A stretch of DNA of 64,000 nt from Apium graveolens (lineage: Eukaryota > Streptophyta > Magnoliopsida > Apiales > Apiaceae): NCBI RefSeq assembly GCF_009905375.1, contig NC_133648.1, forward strand, positions 24,881,109-24,945,108. The letters run 5' to 3'. Positions within the stretch are counted from its first letter, which is position 1, and each line of letters starts with the position of its first letter. The notes beneath the pieces were generated by a model. That model was not told the DNA's origin, made no database searches, and saw only the letters and a program-made list of their open reading frames with translations. The translations under genes and the position numbers were made by a program. Positions 12,395-21,810 of this stretch are shown here, piece by piece.

Positions 12395-13108
12395 TTAGTC
12401 ATCCGCAAGATTAACAACGTAATGATCAAATTCTTGATCTTCAATCTCGTTAGCTTTCTCATAATTTTCTTCCTCATCCCTTTGAATGTGAGGGGAGGTA
12501 TGCTTATGACCTCCCTCCCCATTTTTGTGGGTTGATGCGTGCCTACTCGACCGAGTTTGACGCGGTGGCCACGAGTCGGGGCCGTGAGTGCTATAACAGA
12601 TGTTTGTAGCCATACCAACATCATCTTGGCCTTGAGAAAAATCCTCAAGTTTGACAATATACTTAGCATATTTCTTATCCCACTGTTGTTCCTCTTCACG
12701 TATCTTTTCACTCCTACACCTTGCGACTACATCCTCGGCCTCCCTTTTCCTCATCTCAAGCTCGTCTTCCATGAAGTGGTAGTATCGACACATTTCTTTT
12801 AATTCATAATCATATTCTTCCTTTGAAATGTTACCAGCGTTGAAATTCTTATTAATGTTATCTTCGTACCGGACCAATGATTTCATAAACTCGAAGTGCA
12901 TTTCCCCGTACCCAATAAACTGTTCATTGTCACAGACGGCGAATCCTTGTGCAGCCCGTATAGCTCGCATTCTTCGGATAAATTATTTGACCTCACTGAT
13001 TTTTGCTCTGTGAGATTCAGCAGGTGCCTGAGATTCGGTCCATTTATACCAATTAACTTCCCCGTTGTTACGCATTTCCGAGCTTGCGTGTCCCTTGCCC
13101 TTGTCCAT
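12395..13108 (-). pseudogene. MULE passenger gene A, coiled-coil acidic protein, one in-frame stop
   Basis: Reading from the ATG at 13108, the frame is 237 codons long with a single in-frame TAA at about 12983-12985, 41 codons in. It starts MDKGKGHASSEMRNN and ends DHYVVNLADD. The middle is rich in Glu, Lys and Arg and predicted coiled coil (KEEYDYELKEMCRYYHFMED, then DELEMRKREAEDVVARCR), followed by a His- and Ser-rich stretch. It is a paralogue of the intact gene at 13481-13885, which has the same first eight residues and the same C-terminal YVVNLAD. A TATAAATA box on the minus strand (13193-13200) lies about 85 bases upstream of the ATG. Function unknown; I recognise no domain. An intron around the stop is possible but I see no clear splice pair. 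Confidence 0.6.
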
Positions 13109-13192
13109 GACCTCAGTGTATGAATCTAAAAATGTGGAGAATGTTAAAGTGGAGAGAGGTGAAGTTGAGATGATGACTTATAGGTCCACAGA

Positions 13193-13200
13193 TATTTATA
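13193..13200 (-). promoter_or_regulatory. TATA box of passenger gene A
   Basis: The minus strand reads TATAAATA, 85 bases before the ATG at 13108. The same box lies 61-68 bases upstream of the paralogue at 13885. Confidence 0.6.
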
Positions 13201-13480
13201 GGCCAAAAAATGAACTGGTAAAACTTTAAATTTTGAACTGGGGCAATAATGATGAAGGTGAATTTAATAGTTTGAGTTTTCAAATTATTTAAAACATTTG
13301 CACGTGACTAAAGTTCTGAATTATTACATGTGCATTACCTTTGAAAACACACAATACTTGTTTCAACTTATCTTATTTTCGAGGAGATTCGCACATGGGG
13401 TGTTTAATGCAGTAATGGACAAGAAGAAGATATTTGAGGGAACAAACTATTACAATGAGGCAAAGAAATGACATTGTTTG

Positions 13481-13885
13481 CTAAAAATCAGCAAGGTTAA
13501 CAACATATTCATCAGACTCTTCACCAGACTCTTCATCCTCAGCCTCCATCTCTAGGTGTTGCTGATGAGCCACAACGTACCTTGCTATTAAGTTATCGTC
13601 TTGTTCGATAAGGTTGATTTCCATTATGTCATATTTTTTGTAAATCTCATCCACCTGACGGATACGTTCCTCCTCCGTTTGGGACATATCGTTATAGACC
13701 CTTTTAATCTTCATTTTATCAGCTTTTATTTCGTCCAATATTTTCTGATTAACCTTACCATACGATTTCTTCGCGATTTTGGATTCTTTCTTTTTCCTTC
13801 TACGTTCAACGGATTCAGCTAAACTTAGTTGACGCATACCTCTCTTAACATTTGTAGGCGTTGCATGCCCTTTGCCCTTATCCAT
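13481..13885 (-). CDS. MULE passenger gene B, small charged coiled-coil protein, 134 aa
   Basis: An intact frame from MDKGKGHATPTNV to ESDEYVVNLADF. It is strongly charged: a basic N-terminal half (ERRRKKKESKIAKK) and an acidic C-terminal end (EAEDEESGEESDE) around a predicted coiled coil. Its terminal motifs match passenger gene A just downstream, so the two are tandem duplicates that diverged strongly in the middle. A minus-strand TATAAATA at 13946-13953 gives a plausible promoter. The basic segment could be a nuclear localisation signal. No family is recognised; candidates are an element-encoded accessory protein or a captured host gene. Confidence 0.65.
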   Translation of the reverse strand: MDKGKGHATPTNVKRGMRQLSLAESVERRRKKKESKIAKKSYGKVNQKILDEIKADKMKIKRVYNDMSQTEEERIRQVDEIYKKYDIMEINLIEQDDNLIARYVVAHQQHLEMEAEDEESGEESDEYVVNLADF

Positions 13886-13945
13886 TTTATGTGTAATAAG
13901 ATGCCTACACTTGGAACATATGATTTAAAGTTATGAAGTATGATG

Positions 13946-13953
13946 TATTTATA
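13946..13953 (-). promoter_or_regulatory. TATA box of passenger gene B
   Basis: The minus strand reads TATAAATA about 61 bases upstream of the ATG at 13885, a spacing expected for a plant core promoter with a short 5' UTR. The paralogous gene A has the same element. Confidence 0.62.
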
Positions 13954-14670
13954 GGGAAAAATGAGCCTTATAGTGGTACAGCGTAAAGGTTATTTTGCAT
14001 TCTTACTGTATACTCAATGACAAATATAATATTAATATATCATCCAACAACCACTGAAATCTTATCAGCCTTTAATAAAGACTTTGAGTTGTCATATTTT
14101 CACATGCTATTATCTTCAATTATTTTGAAATGACTACTCGTTGTAGTGAAAGTAAGAAAAATGAAATGTCATTATGTAACAACTGTAGAGCGTGAATAAA
14201 GATTGAAAGGAAAATAAGATTGTCCTTAATAGTCCATTGCGTGTTTGAATTACTTTTATCAGTGGGTTGTATAGTCTATTACTGTCATTCGAAGTAGCTT
14301 TACAGTTGTTAGAACAAATGAAAATGCGAGTAGATAAGTATGGAGTTTATTGTCTCATGTTGGCAATGTGTTGCAATATCATATTTCCCGTTATCATTGA
14401 TGTATCATTTTATTTTTCCAATGGTTCCCTTGTAACATTATTTTCATTTGGATCAAGTTTTAAATTTTTTTAAGTGTGCACCATTTGGAGCTAGTTTAGA
14501 AAGCATTGTGAATACTAATACCAGGAACGAAAATGAGTGATCGTGACATAATAAAATACAACAAGTCCGAAAGTGACCATAACTAATAAAGTAAAGTCTA
14601 AACTGCATACAAACTGAAAACATGGCATAAATAAAGACGAGAAAGCTGGGAAGATGAGCAACAGTGCTGA
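13954..14670. other. Non-coding stretch inside the MULE
   Basis: Lies between the promoter of passenger gene B and the 3' end of the plant-mobile-domain fragment. AT-rich, with no coding region I can support. Confidence 0.5.
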
Positions 14671-16027
14671 TCAGCCACAGAACCTCCCGCCGGTGTGGCA
14701 TAGCCTCCCTTTCCCTTTTACTGCTCTACGGGGCTGCTGCCTGACATGCACAGGAGTATCGGCTTCCTCACTAGCGTCATCCTGCTCATCACTGTCATCC
14801 CCCATATCTTCCTCCTGCATCTGATAGGGTGTATGCATCTGACGCCCCTGCTCGAAGCTCTGTGCGGAGGTGTCATGTACCAACCAAGGGTCGAACCCCC
14901 TAGCCGGGGTTTGAAAAGAAAATCTCGAATCACTAGTCTCGGGTGGAAAACTGCAGGTAGGCTGTGGAAAAGCCTGAACCACATGACCATAATCACTCTG
15001 AGTAGAATGACCCCAAGTGGATCCAGCAGCCCAAGCACTAGGAACAGCATAAGGGCTCTCAGAACTGTGGCCTATAGTAGATGTGCCGAAATAAGGGTTC
15101 TGAGTACTGTGGCCAAAAGTAGATATAGCAGTAGCATGGCTCTGAGATATCTGCCCCCACGAGGAGCCCGCAACATCATAGACTTGGGAACTATGACCCC
15201 AAGTAGATATATGAGAGGATCCCTCTCCCTGAACGTAGTGGTCCCAGGTAGGCTCAGTATGTCCCGGGGAACTTTGCTCCCAACCTGATGCAGACGAGGT
15301 GTATAGAGAAAAACCCTCACCAACTGATGGGCGAGGCCAAGGCTCCCAACCATCCAAAGGAGCTACTGGAACATGAAGAGAAGCGGTACGTGACCTACGT
15401 GCATGAGCACCGCTAGTACGTGGGGTAGCAGGAGGTGGATGCGGGGGCCTCTGTGAAAGAGAAGTGAATCCTATAACATCTAATGTGCCATGTAAACCCT
15501 GAAGTGCCTCATCCACAGTAGCATCATCCTCAGCCACGCCCGAACCCCGAATCTGGTGGTAGGCAGCGGACAAGCCCTCAGCCTGCATTGACAACATGTA
15601 AAAGTGTGAACATAAACTCATATAAGGAAAAAAATGAAGGTACTTGACTTAAGAATATAAATCTTACAGCCACGGGTAGGTATCCCTGCGACCCCTGGAA
15701 GCCTTGTTGGTCCCTACACATCCTAGGGTTGATCATGAAACGCCTTGTGACTCTATCGAACCACTGAGGATACTGAACTGCGCACATAGGTCTCCGAGTG
15801 TGCCTGTAAGCTGGTGGCTGAAGCACCGCACTGTGGCGTGAGTCCCACAGCTCACGCACCCTATCGAACTGCAAAGGCCATCCTCTCTGACCCCTATGGA
15901 AAGAATCATGGCCTCGGAGCGGAGAGTTGGTAGGGACCTGCTGCAAGTAGTCAAACTGTCTAGTGACCCTATCGGTGTAGCACCACTCCACCCATGTCAA
16001 GTAAAAAATGGGAGAAGGTGCACTCAT
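14671..16027 (-). pseudogene. Plant mobile domain (PMD) protein, C-terminal fragment, two exons
   Basis: Exons complement(join(14671..15582, 15668..16027)) with a clean GT-AG phase-0 intron, giving about 423 residues. Exon 1 resembles the end of the plant mobile domain found in MAIN/MAIL-like proteins: WVEWCYTDRVTRQFDYLQ, RGHDSFHRGQRGWPL, WFDRVTRRFMINPR. Exon 2 is low-complexity, with repeated STWGHSSQ / STFGHSTQ units of about 20 residues, then an acidic run and a basic end (RQQPRRAVKGKGR). Most of the mobile domain expected upstream is missing; instead a tandem array starts at 16381, so the gene is 5'-truncated. PMD proteins are known both as host silencing factors and as cargo of MULE and gypsy elements, which fits this setting. 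Confidence 0.65.
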
Positions 16028-16380
16028 AAGTGAAAGGCATTGTAAAATCTTAGAAAAAAACGGGCAGCATTTCCGCTATATTATCACTTTCCCAATCCAA
16101 AAAGCCATCCAACAAACTCAGTATAAAAAGCATGTCATCCAATGAATGTACGAACTAATTATTTTGGTGATAGCAATTAATATAAGCAGATCATTATTAA
16201 TTACAAACTAATTTCGAAATCTATCTAGTGTAATTTTGTTACAAAGACATGTATCCAATTTTTTCTCAGTATCCGTTTCAAATAGCCATATTAATACAAA
16301 ATCCCGGGAAAAAGTAACTAACTTTACTTTTAAAGTCATCCGAAATTAATATAAACCTTACTTAGACAATCGTAGATACA
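16028..16380. other. Non-coding stretch between PMD fragment and tandem array
   Basis: No homology to the missing part of the PMD gene is apparent. AT-rich, leads directly into the 230-bp array. Confidence 0.4.
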
Positions 16381-17294
16381 ATTATGTATAATATAGAAAT
16401 ACTCAGATCAATTAAAAGATCACACCTTCTTAACAAAGAGAATTCACCTAATTTGAGTTACACATTCTACCTTCTTAATTAATACTACAGTACAACGTCA
16501 AATTTGATGCATTTTTATATTTATTATATCATAATTTCTATAATTATTCATATTTAAATTAATATAATATTTTAATTTTAATAAATAATTATCTGTACTC
16601 GAATAAATTAATTATGTATAATATAGAAACACTCAGATCAATTAAAAGATCACACCTTTTTAACTAAGAGAATTCACCTAATTTGAGTTACACATTCTAC
16701 CTTCTTAATTAATACTACAGTACAACGTCAAATTTGATGCATTTTTATATTTATTATATCATAGTTTCTATAATTATTCATATTTAAATTAATATAATAT
16801 TTTAATAAATAATAATCTGTACTCGAATAAATTAATTATGTATAATATAGAAACACTCAGATCAATTAAAAGATCACACCTTTTTAACTAAGAGAATTCA
16901 CCTAATTTGAGTTACACATTCTACCTTCTTAATTAATACTACAGTACAACGTCAAATTTGATGTATTTTTATATTTATTATATCATAATTTCTATAATTA
17001 TTCATATTTAAATTAATATAATATTTTAATTTTAATAAATAATTATCTGTACTCGAATAAATTAATTATGTATAATATAGAAACACTCAGATCAATTAAA
17101 AGATCACACCTTTTTAACTAAGAGAATTCACCTAATTTGAGTTACACATTCTACCTTCTTAATTAATACTACAGTACAACGTCAAATTTAATGCATTTTT
17201 ATATTTATTATATCATAATTTCTATAATTATTCATATTTAAATTAATATAATATTTTAATTTTAATAAATAATTATCTGTGCTCGAATAAATTA
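16381..17294. repeat. Tandem array, about 230 bp x 4
   Basis: Units begin with attatgtataatatag at 16381, 16611, 16835 and 17065, with a partial fifth start at 17295. Unit lengths are 230, 224, 230 and 230 bp. Copies are nearly identical, differing by a few substitutions and one 6-bp deletion in the second, so the amplification is recent compared with the decay of neighbouring genes. No coding frame runs through it. Confidence 0.93.
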
Positions 17295-17820
17295 ATTATG
17301 TATAATTATCACGAAAGAAACTATAACAGTAAACATCTGGGCATAATTAACTGAATTATGTAGGTAGACAAATCACATTCAAATTTATCACACCTTTTTT
17401 ACTAAGAGAATTCATTTTCACCTTAACAAATCAACTCTTAAAAAATCAACCCCAATAAATTTAAACCAATAAATTAAATCAACACCCGCCGCACAGAAAA
17501 TTTGAAATGTAAAGTATGGCTAATTAGATTAACAGTAAATAACAGATGGCTAATTAATTAACATCAATAAACATCAATCAATTAACAGTAATGCAGAGAG
17601 AGAGCGCGGAACGCCTGTTGCTGCGGGGAGAGAGGCAGCAATTCTCTTCCTTCACCCTGCCCCAGAACGCCGGTTGGCCTGGGATTCTTCCGCCGGCGAT
17701 TCTTTTTTCCCTTCTTTTTCTCTTTCCTTTTCCCTTCTTTTTTCCTTGTCTTTCTTTTTCTCTTTCCTTTTCCCTTATTTTTTCTTCTTGTTTTTTATCC
17801 GCTCATAACTCTTCTCCTAA
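17295..17820. other. GC-richer island and polypyrimidine tract inside the MULE
   Basis: Positions 17590-17700 are unusually GC-rich for this region. Then 17700-17790 is almost pure C and T, with an internal duplication of tttctctttccttttccctt. An 84-codon frame spans it, but its composition follows the polypyrimidine run, so I do not call a protein. It may be a relic promoter or a captured fragment. Confidence 0.4.
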
Positions 17821-18523
17821 TACTTTGTATTTCTGTTATTACTAAGTTAAAAAATTTATATAATATTACTTGATAAAATATTTTACTTATTATTAATATG
17901 TTACTAAGTAATATTACATAATTTTATTAAATTTTTATTAATAATTTAGTTATTAAAATCTAAATTACTTTGTATTTATATTATTACTAAGTTAAAAAAA
18001 TTATATAATATTACTTGGTAAAATATTTTACTTATTAATAATATGTTACTAAGTAATATTACATAATTTTATTAATTTTTTTTATTAATAATTTAGTTAT
18101 TAAAATCTAAATTACTTTGTATTTATAATATTACTAAGTTAAAAAAATTATGTAATATTACTTAGTAAAATATTTTACTTAGTAATAATATGTTACTAAG
18201 TAATATTACATAATTTTATTAATTTTTTTTATTAATAATTTAGTTATTAAAATCTAAATTACTTTGTATTTATATAATTACTAAGTTAAAAAAATTATGT
18301 AATATTACTAAGTAAAATATTTTACTTAGTAATAACATGTTACTAAGTAATATTACATAATTTTATTAAATTTTTTTATTAATAATATAGTTATTAAAAT
18401 CTAAATTACTTTGTATTTATAATATTACTAAGTTAAAAAAATTATGTAATATTACTTAGTAAAATATGTTACTTAGTAATATATAATTTAATTTTTTTAT
18501 TAATAATATAGTTATTAAAATCT
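17821..18523. repeat. Tandem array, about 147 bp x 5, with palindromic units
   Basis: Units start at tactttgtattt at 17821, 17966, 18113, 18260 and 18407. Each contains a long near-perfect inverted repeat: attatgtaatattactta ... taagtaatattacataat around a short centre with ttttactt and ttactaag. Each unit could therefore fold into a hairpin or cruciform with arms of roughly 25-35 bp. AT content is extreme. The array is distinct in sequence from the 230-bp array next to it. Confidence 0.88.
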
Positions 18524-18750
18524 ATATTTCATTTAAAACATATATTAGGTTAGTTGGAACTAATAAGGTAATATTCGAAGTGTCAAAATGTGGTAGAGGG
18601 CTATTTTGAGGCTTAATATGAAATTGATAAAAATATAATTTGCTGAAAATGAATACTTAACTTGAAACACAATTCCATCACATAAAATAAGGTACATAAT
18701 ATAACACAGTTGAAAAACTGTGCCTCGTTCGATACATAATAAAAACTGTG

Positions 18751-19212
18751 TCAATCATCGGACATATAATCGTCGGAAAGGTAGTTCTTATTTTGTAATA
18801 GTCTGTGTTGCTCATCTTCTGTAAGCTCTCTCCCAATGTTGCGGACAGAATCTCACGCCAGTTCATATATGTATTGACGACTCCTACGCAACAACATTCG
18901 GTTATTTTCTTTTCTAATACTTGTCACGGCCCTAATAACTTTCTTCCTAAATCCTGCCCAAGTTGGACTATCCCCCGCTTGAGAATATATGTCAATAGAA
19001 TGTCGAGTTGGAACTCTTAGACCCATAGAAAGCAGGACATCTCTCAACCAGTCAGATTCTTCACGTCGATAAGCCCATTCGCGACGTACACCAACAAAGT
19101 ACTCTTTAGCATCAATAACTCTAAGACTACGGTAATCATCATCTCTTTCTATGAGCAACCAGTTGCGATTTATGTTAGAAGACATGCTATTCATAGTTAT
19201 AATTTGTTTCAC
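18751..19212 (-). pseudogene. MULE passenger gene C, small acidic-tailed protein, one in-frame stop
   Basis: A frame of 153 codons from 19212 (an internal ATG at 19188 is also possible) to TGA at 18751-18753, with a single in-frame TGA at 18853-18855. The N-terminal half reads NRNWLLIERDDDYRSLRVID and then VGVRREWAYRREESDWLRD. The C-terminus after the break is ELTEDEQHRLLQNKNYLSDD, and the final residues are YMSDD. No family recognised. A minus-strand TATATAA lies at 19227-19233, and the gene is divergent from the plus-strand gene starting at 19637. It shares with passengers A and B only its small size, charge and acidic end. Confidence 0.5.
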
Positions 19213-19226
19213 ATCTTGATTAATAG

Positions 19227-19233
19227 GTTATAT
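19227..19233 (-). promoter_or_regulatory. TATA-like box of passenger gene C
   Basis: The minus strand reads TATATAACC just upstream of the frame that starts at 19212. If this is the promoter, the start is more likely the ATG at 19188. Moderate support only. Confidence 0.4.
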
Positions 19234-19572
19234 AGAAAAATCCTGATTTTCTAGTCATTCATTTTCATTCCGTATTCCTATCTGAAGTCACATGCATTCA
19301 ACATCAATTATTTAGAAGTGACTAGTCACTGTAAGAAATACACTGCAGCACATGAATGATGAATTATTAGCAATTTGAAAGTGTCATGAATAGTCAAATG
19401 CTTGGCTGCATTACTTTCATCAGTGATGTTTACTGTAGCAAGAAGATAAGGTATGATGGATAGCCTGTAAAAGAAACAGTGAATCCGTATTTGACATGAC
19501 ATAAAGTTATGCACCACTGCATCTCATTACTGGAAAGCGTAAATAGTTGTATCTTTGCACCTACTTTTATGT

Positions 19573-19580
19573 TATAAATA
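19573..19580 (+). promoter_or_regulatory. TATA box of passenger gene D
   Basis: Reads TATAAATA on the plus strand, about 57-64 bases before the ATG at 19637. It sits in the divergent intergenic region shared with passenger gene C. Confidence 0.55.
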
Positions 19581-19636
19581 GAGTGTGTTATACCCCTTGT
19601 GATATTTAAATTCCACGATATACCAACAACAACATA

Positions 19637-20065
19637 ATGAGTTATACCCCTGGTGATATTAACCAAGCAATTGGTAGGAAATGGTTTTGTGATGACAATT
19701 TTAGGTACTCAATGGATCCAAATGAACGTTACGCAGGAAATTCAATAATCACGATACAGAGGGAATGAAAATGGCGTGTTGGGTGTCTCAACAGTTGTAT
19801 GGGACAATGTGTCCAGGAAGGAGTGCGAATACCAAAATAACGCGCCATACACATGCAGCGAGAAACGCCTCATCAGCTGGAATTAGCATTATTTCGTGCT
19901 AGAGAGGAAGAGAAGCGTATGAGGATGCGCTTAAACCGTAAAGACCTATAACGAAGAAGTCAGGAGTATGTTGAAGACGGCGACCACCACACTACAATGA
20001 TGTATCATCATTTCGCTATAGGTCCTGATTATGTTTTTGATTGTTTTTTATCTGATGATGAGTAA
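19637..20065 (+). pseudogene. MULE passenger gene D, small protein with three in-frame stops
   Basis: A continuous frame of 142 codons starts MSYTPGDINQAIGRKWF, contains in-frame stops TGA, TAA and TAA, and ends DYVFDCFLSDDE before TAA at 20063-20065. The middle has a basic, Arg-rich helix (LFRAREEEKRMRMRLNR). The single frame across all three stops, the TATA box at 19573 and the acidic end like that of gene C argue for a decayed gene rather than chance. No family recognised. Confidence 0.45.
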
Positions 20066-20531
20066 GACAATTACTTATGCCAAGTAATTTTGCAAAACAT
20101 AATTATTAATCACGGACTCAAATAAAATTAAAAAAAAACATAAACAACATAATACAACATTTGCTTTTGTTGTAAATTTCAAGAATCTTATCTTCTCTTT
20201 CATATCTTTCAAGTGGGACATAAATAGTAGATTTCTCTTTGACAAATATCCTATCGGAAATCTCCATTGGATTCTATCAATAATGCATTCATATCTGAAT
20301 TCTCAAAATGTTTAGCTATCTCTAGCCTACAGCTTCTATTCCTATTTATATGTGTCCTCCAACATTGCATGTATTCAAAACATACTGCAATTCTAAGTTC
20401 CTAAATCTTTAGGAAAATAATATTGTTCATACTACAATTATAAGTTATGTCAGCATTACATGTATGTTTGTTTACATGTACAATCTTGATTTTGGTTTCC
20501 TAACTGTTAATGTTGTCTTCAACGCAGGGAG
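20066..20531. other. Region upstream of the MULE transposase
   Basis: AT-rich, no supported coding. The sequence cttcaacgcag just before 20528 resembles a splice acceptor, so the transposase may have a 5' UTR intron whose first exon I cannot place. Confidence 0.4.
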
Positions 20532-20984
20532 ATGGAAGGCCACGTCAACGTCAAATTTTTTTGGGGTGGAGTAGTTATTCGAGATGGTAGTAATATCAAT
20601 TACTCTATCGATCCAAAAAAAATGATGTTTATTAGGTTTGGTACCACTTACAATGAGATTAAAAGTGTCGTGTATAATTTAATGAACATTAGTTCGTATC
20701 AGTGTAATTTAAAATTGAGTTTAAAGTATCCATATCTTGGTCAGTACAACCTAGTTGAAGGTTTTTATCAAATGGATATTTTATGTGATGATGATGTTAC
20801 ACGCATGTTAAATGTTCCTGCCATGTTGCTAAACGTTCAAGGAGATGTTTATTTGTTCATCGAAACAGAAGAAATTATTGTTGATGACCCATACTCATTC
20901 CAGCATAATTTCGGGTCACAACCAACAACAACAACATACGGTGGTGATGTACAACCACTGTGGTCAAATGTACTTTTTGATCAA

Positions 20985-21320
20985 GGTGTAGGGTATGGAG
21001 GGAGGACTACTCAACATGGTGGAGGGTCTGGTAGGGGGGCTAGTGAACATGGTGAACGGTATGAAGGGGGTAGTAGTCAATATGTTGGAGGGTATGGAGG
21101 GGGGAGTATACAATATGATGGAGGCTATGGAGGGGGGATTAGGTAATATGGTGCAGGGTATGGAGGGGAAAGTAGTCAATATGGTGAGGGGTTTGGAGGG
21201 GGGACTATTGAACATGGTGGGGGTAATGGAGGGTGGAGTAGTCAATATGGTGGAGGCTATGAAGGGGGGACTACTGAACATGGTAGAGGGTATGGAGGGG
21301 AAAACAGTCAAATAGTAGCG
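20985..21320 (+). repeat. Glycine-rich coding minisatellite in the transposase
   Basis: About ten degenerate units of roughly 33 bp (ggtatggaggggggagtagtc type) encode repeats of GGYGGGSSQYG / GGTTEHG. It lies between the PB1-like N-terminus and the DNA-binding region and acts as a flexible linker. It also contains one of the nonsense codons and the frameshift, as expected for a slippage-prone repeat. Confidence 0.8.
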
Positions 21321-21805
21321 GGTTTCAACATGGGGCTAGTTATGAAAGTGATGTGGTGGGAAGAGGTTCAGGTCAGCGGTTAGCCCTGCTGGCAGATGGA
21401 GTTGTAGCCAATTCATCAAGTGAGGAGAATTTTCACCTTCACGATGATGACGACGGGGAATCTTCTGCAACCGAAGATGGTGAAGGACATTCAGAGAGAA
21501 ATGAAGAAATTTCCACTACATTTTTGGTACTTCGAGAAGAACATCATGTTCCAAGGGTTCCATGGTTTCGCACAGAGCAATACACTCCACCAATCATAGA
21601 TAACCCTAATGATATATATGCTGATGAAGACCTTGACAAGGGGGAACTGGGTGAGTGAATGTGTTACCGTGACAAAGCAACGCTCTTGGGAGCAGTGATG
21701 CATGCACATATTAACACTGATCGTACATATAAAACTACAAGGAGTAATAAAGACCAACTCATTGTACAGTGTCGGGCTGAGGGGTGTAACTGGAGGATGA
21801 GGGCT

Positions 21806-21810
21806 GCTTT
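21806..21810. repeat. 5-bp target duplication of the Copia element, left copy
   Basis: The word gcttt sits directly before the left LTR and is repeated at 30840-30844 directly after the right LTR. It splits a codon series of the transposase DNA-binding region. Confidence 0.93.

Noticed and set aside
14746..15288. 180-codon plus-strand frame
   Set aside because: Opposite strand of the spliced PMD fragment; the minus-strand reading has a recognisable domain and splice sites.
17591..17845. 84-codon frame in the MULE starting MQRESAERLLLRGER
   Set aside because: Most of it is translated from a polypyrimidine tract (FSLLFLFPFPFFFP). No homology, promoter or paralogue supports it.
16381..18523. 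Regularly spaced repeats that could suggest a CRISPR-like array
   Set aside because: The units are contiguous tandem repeats of 147-230 bp with no unique spacers, in a plant nuclear genome.
20964..21311. 115-codon antisense frame rich in Pro, Thr and Ser
   Set aside because: It is the shadow of the glycine-rich coding repeat of the transposase.
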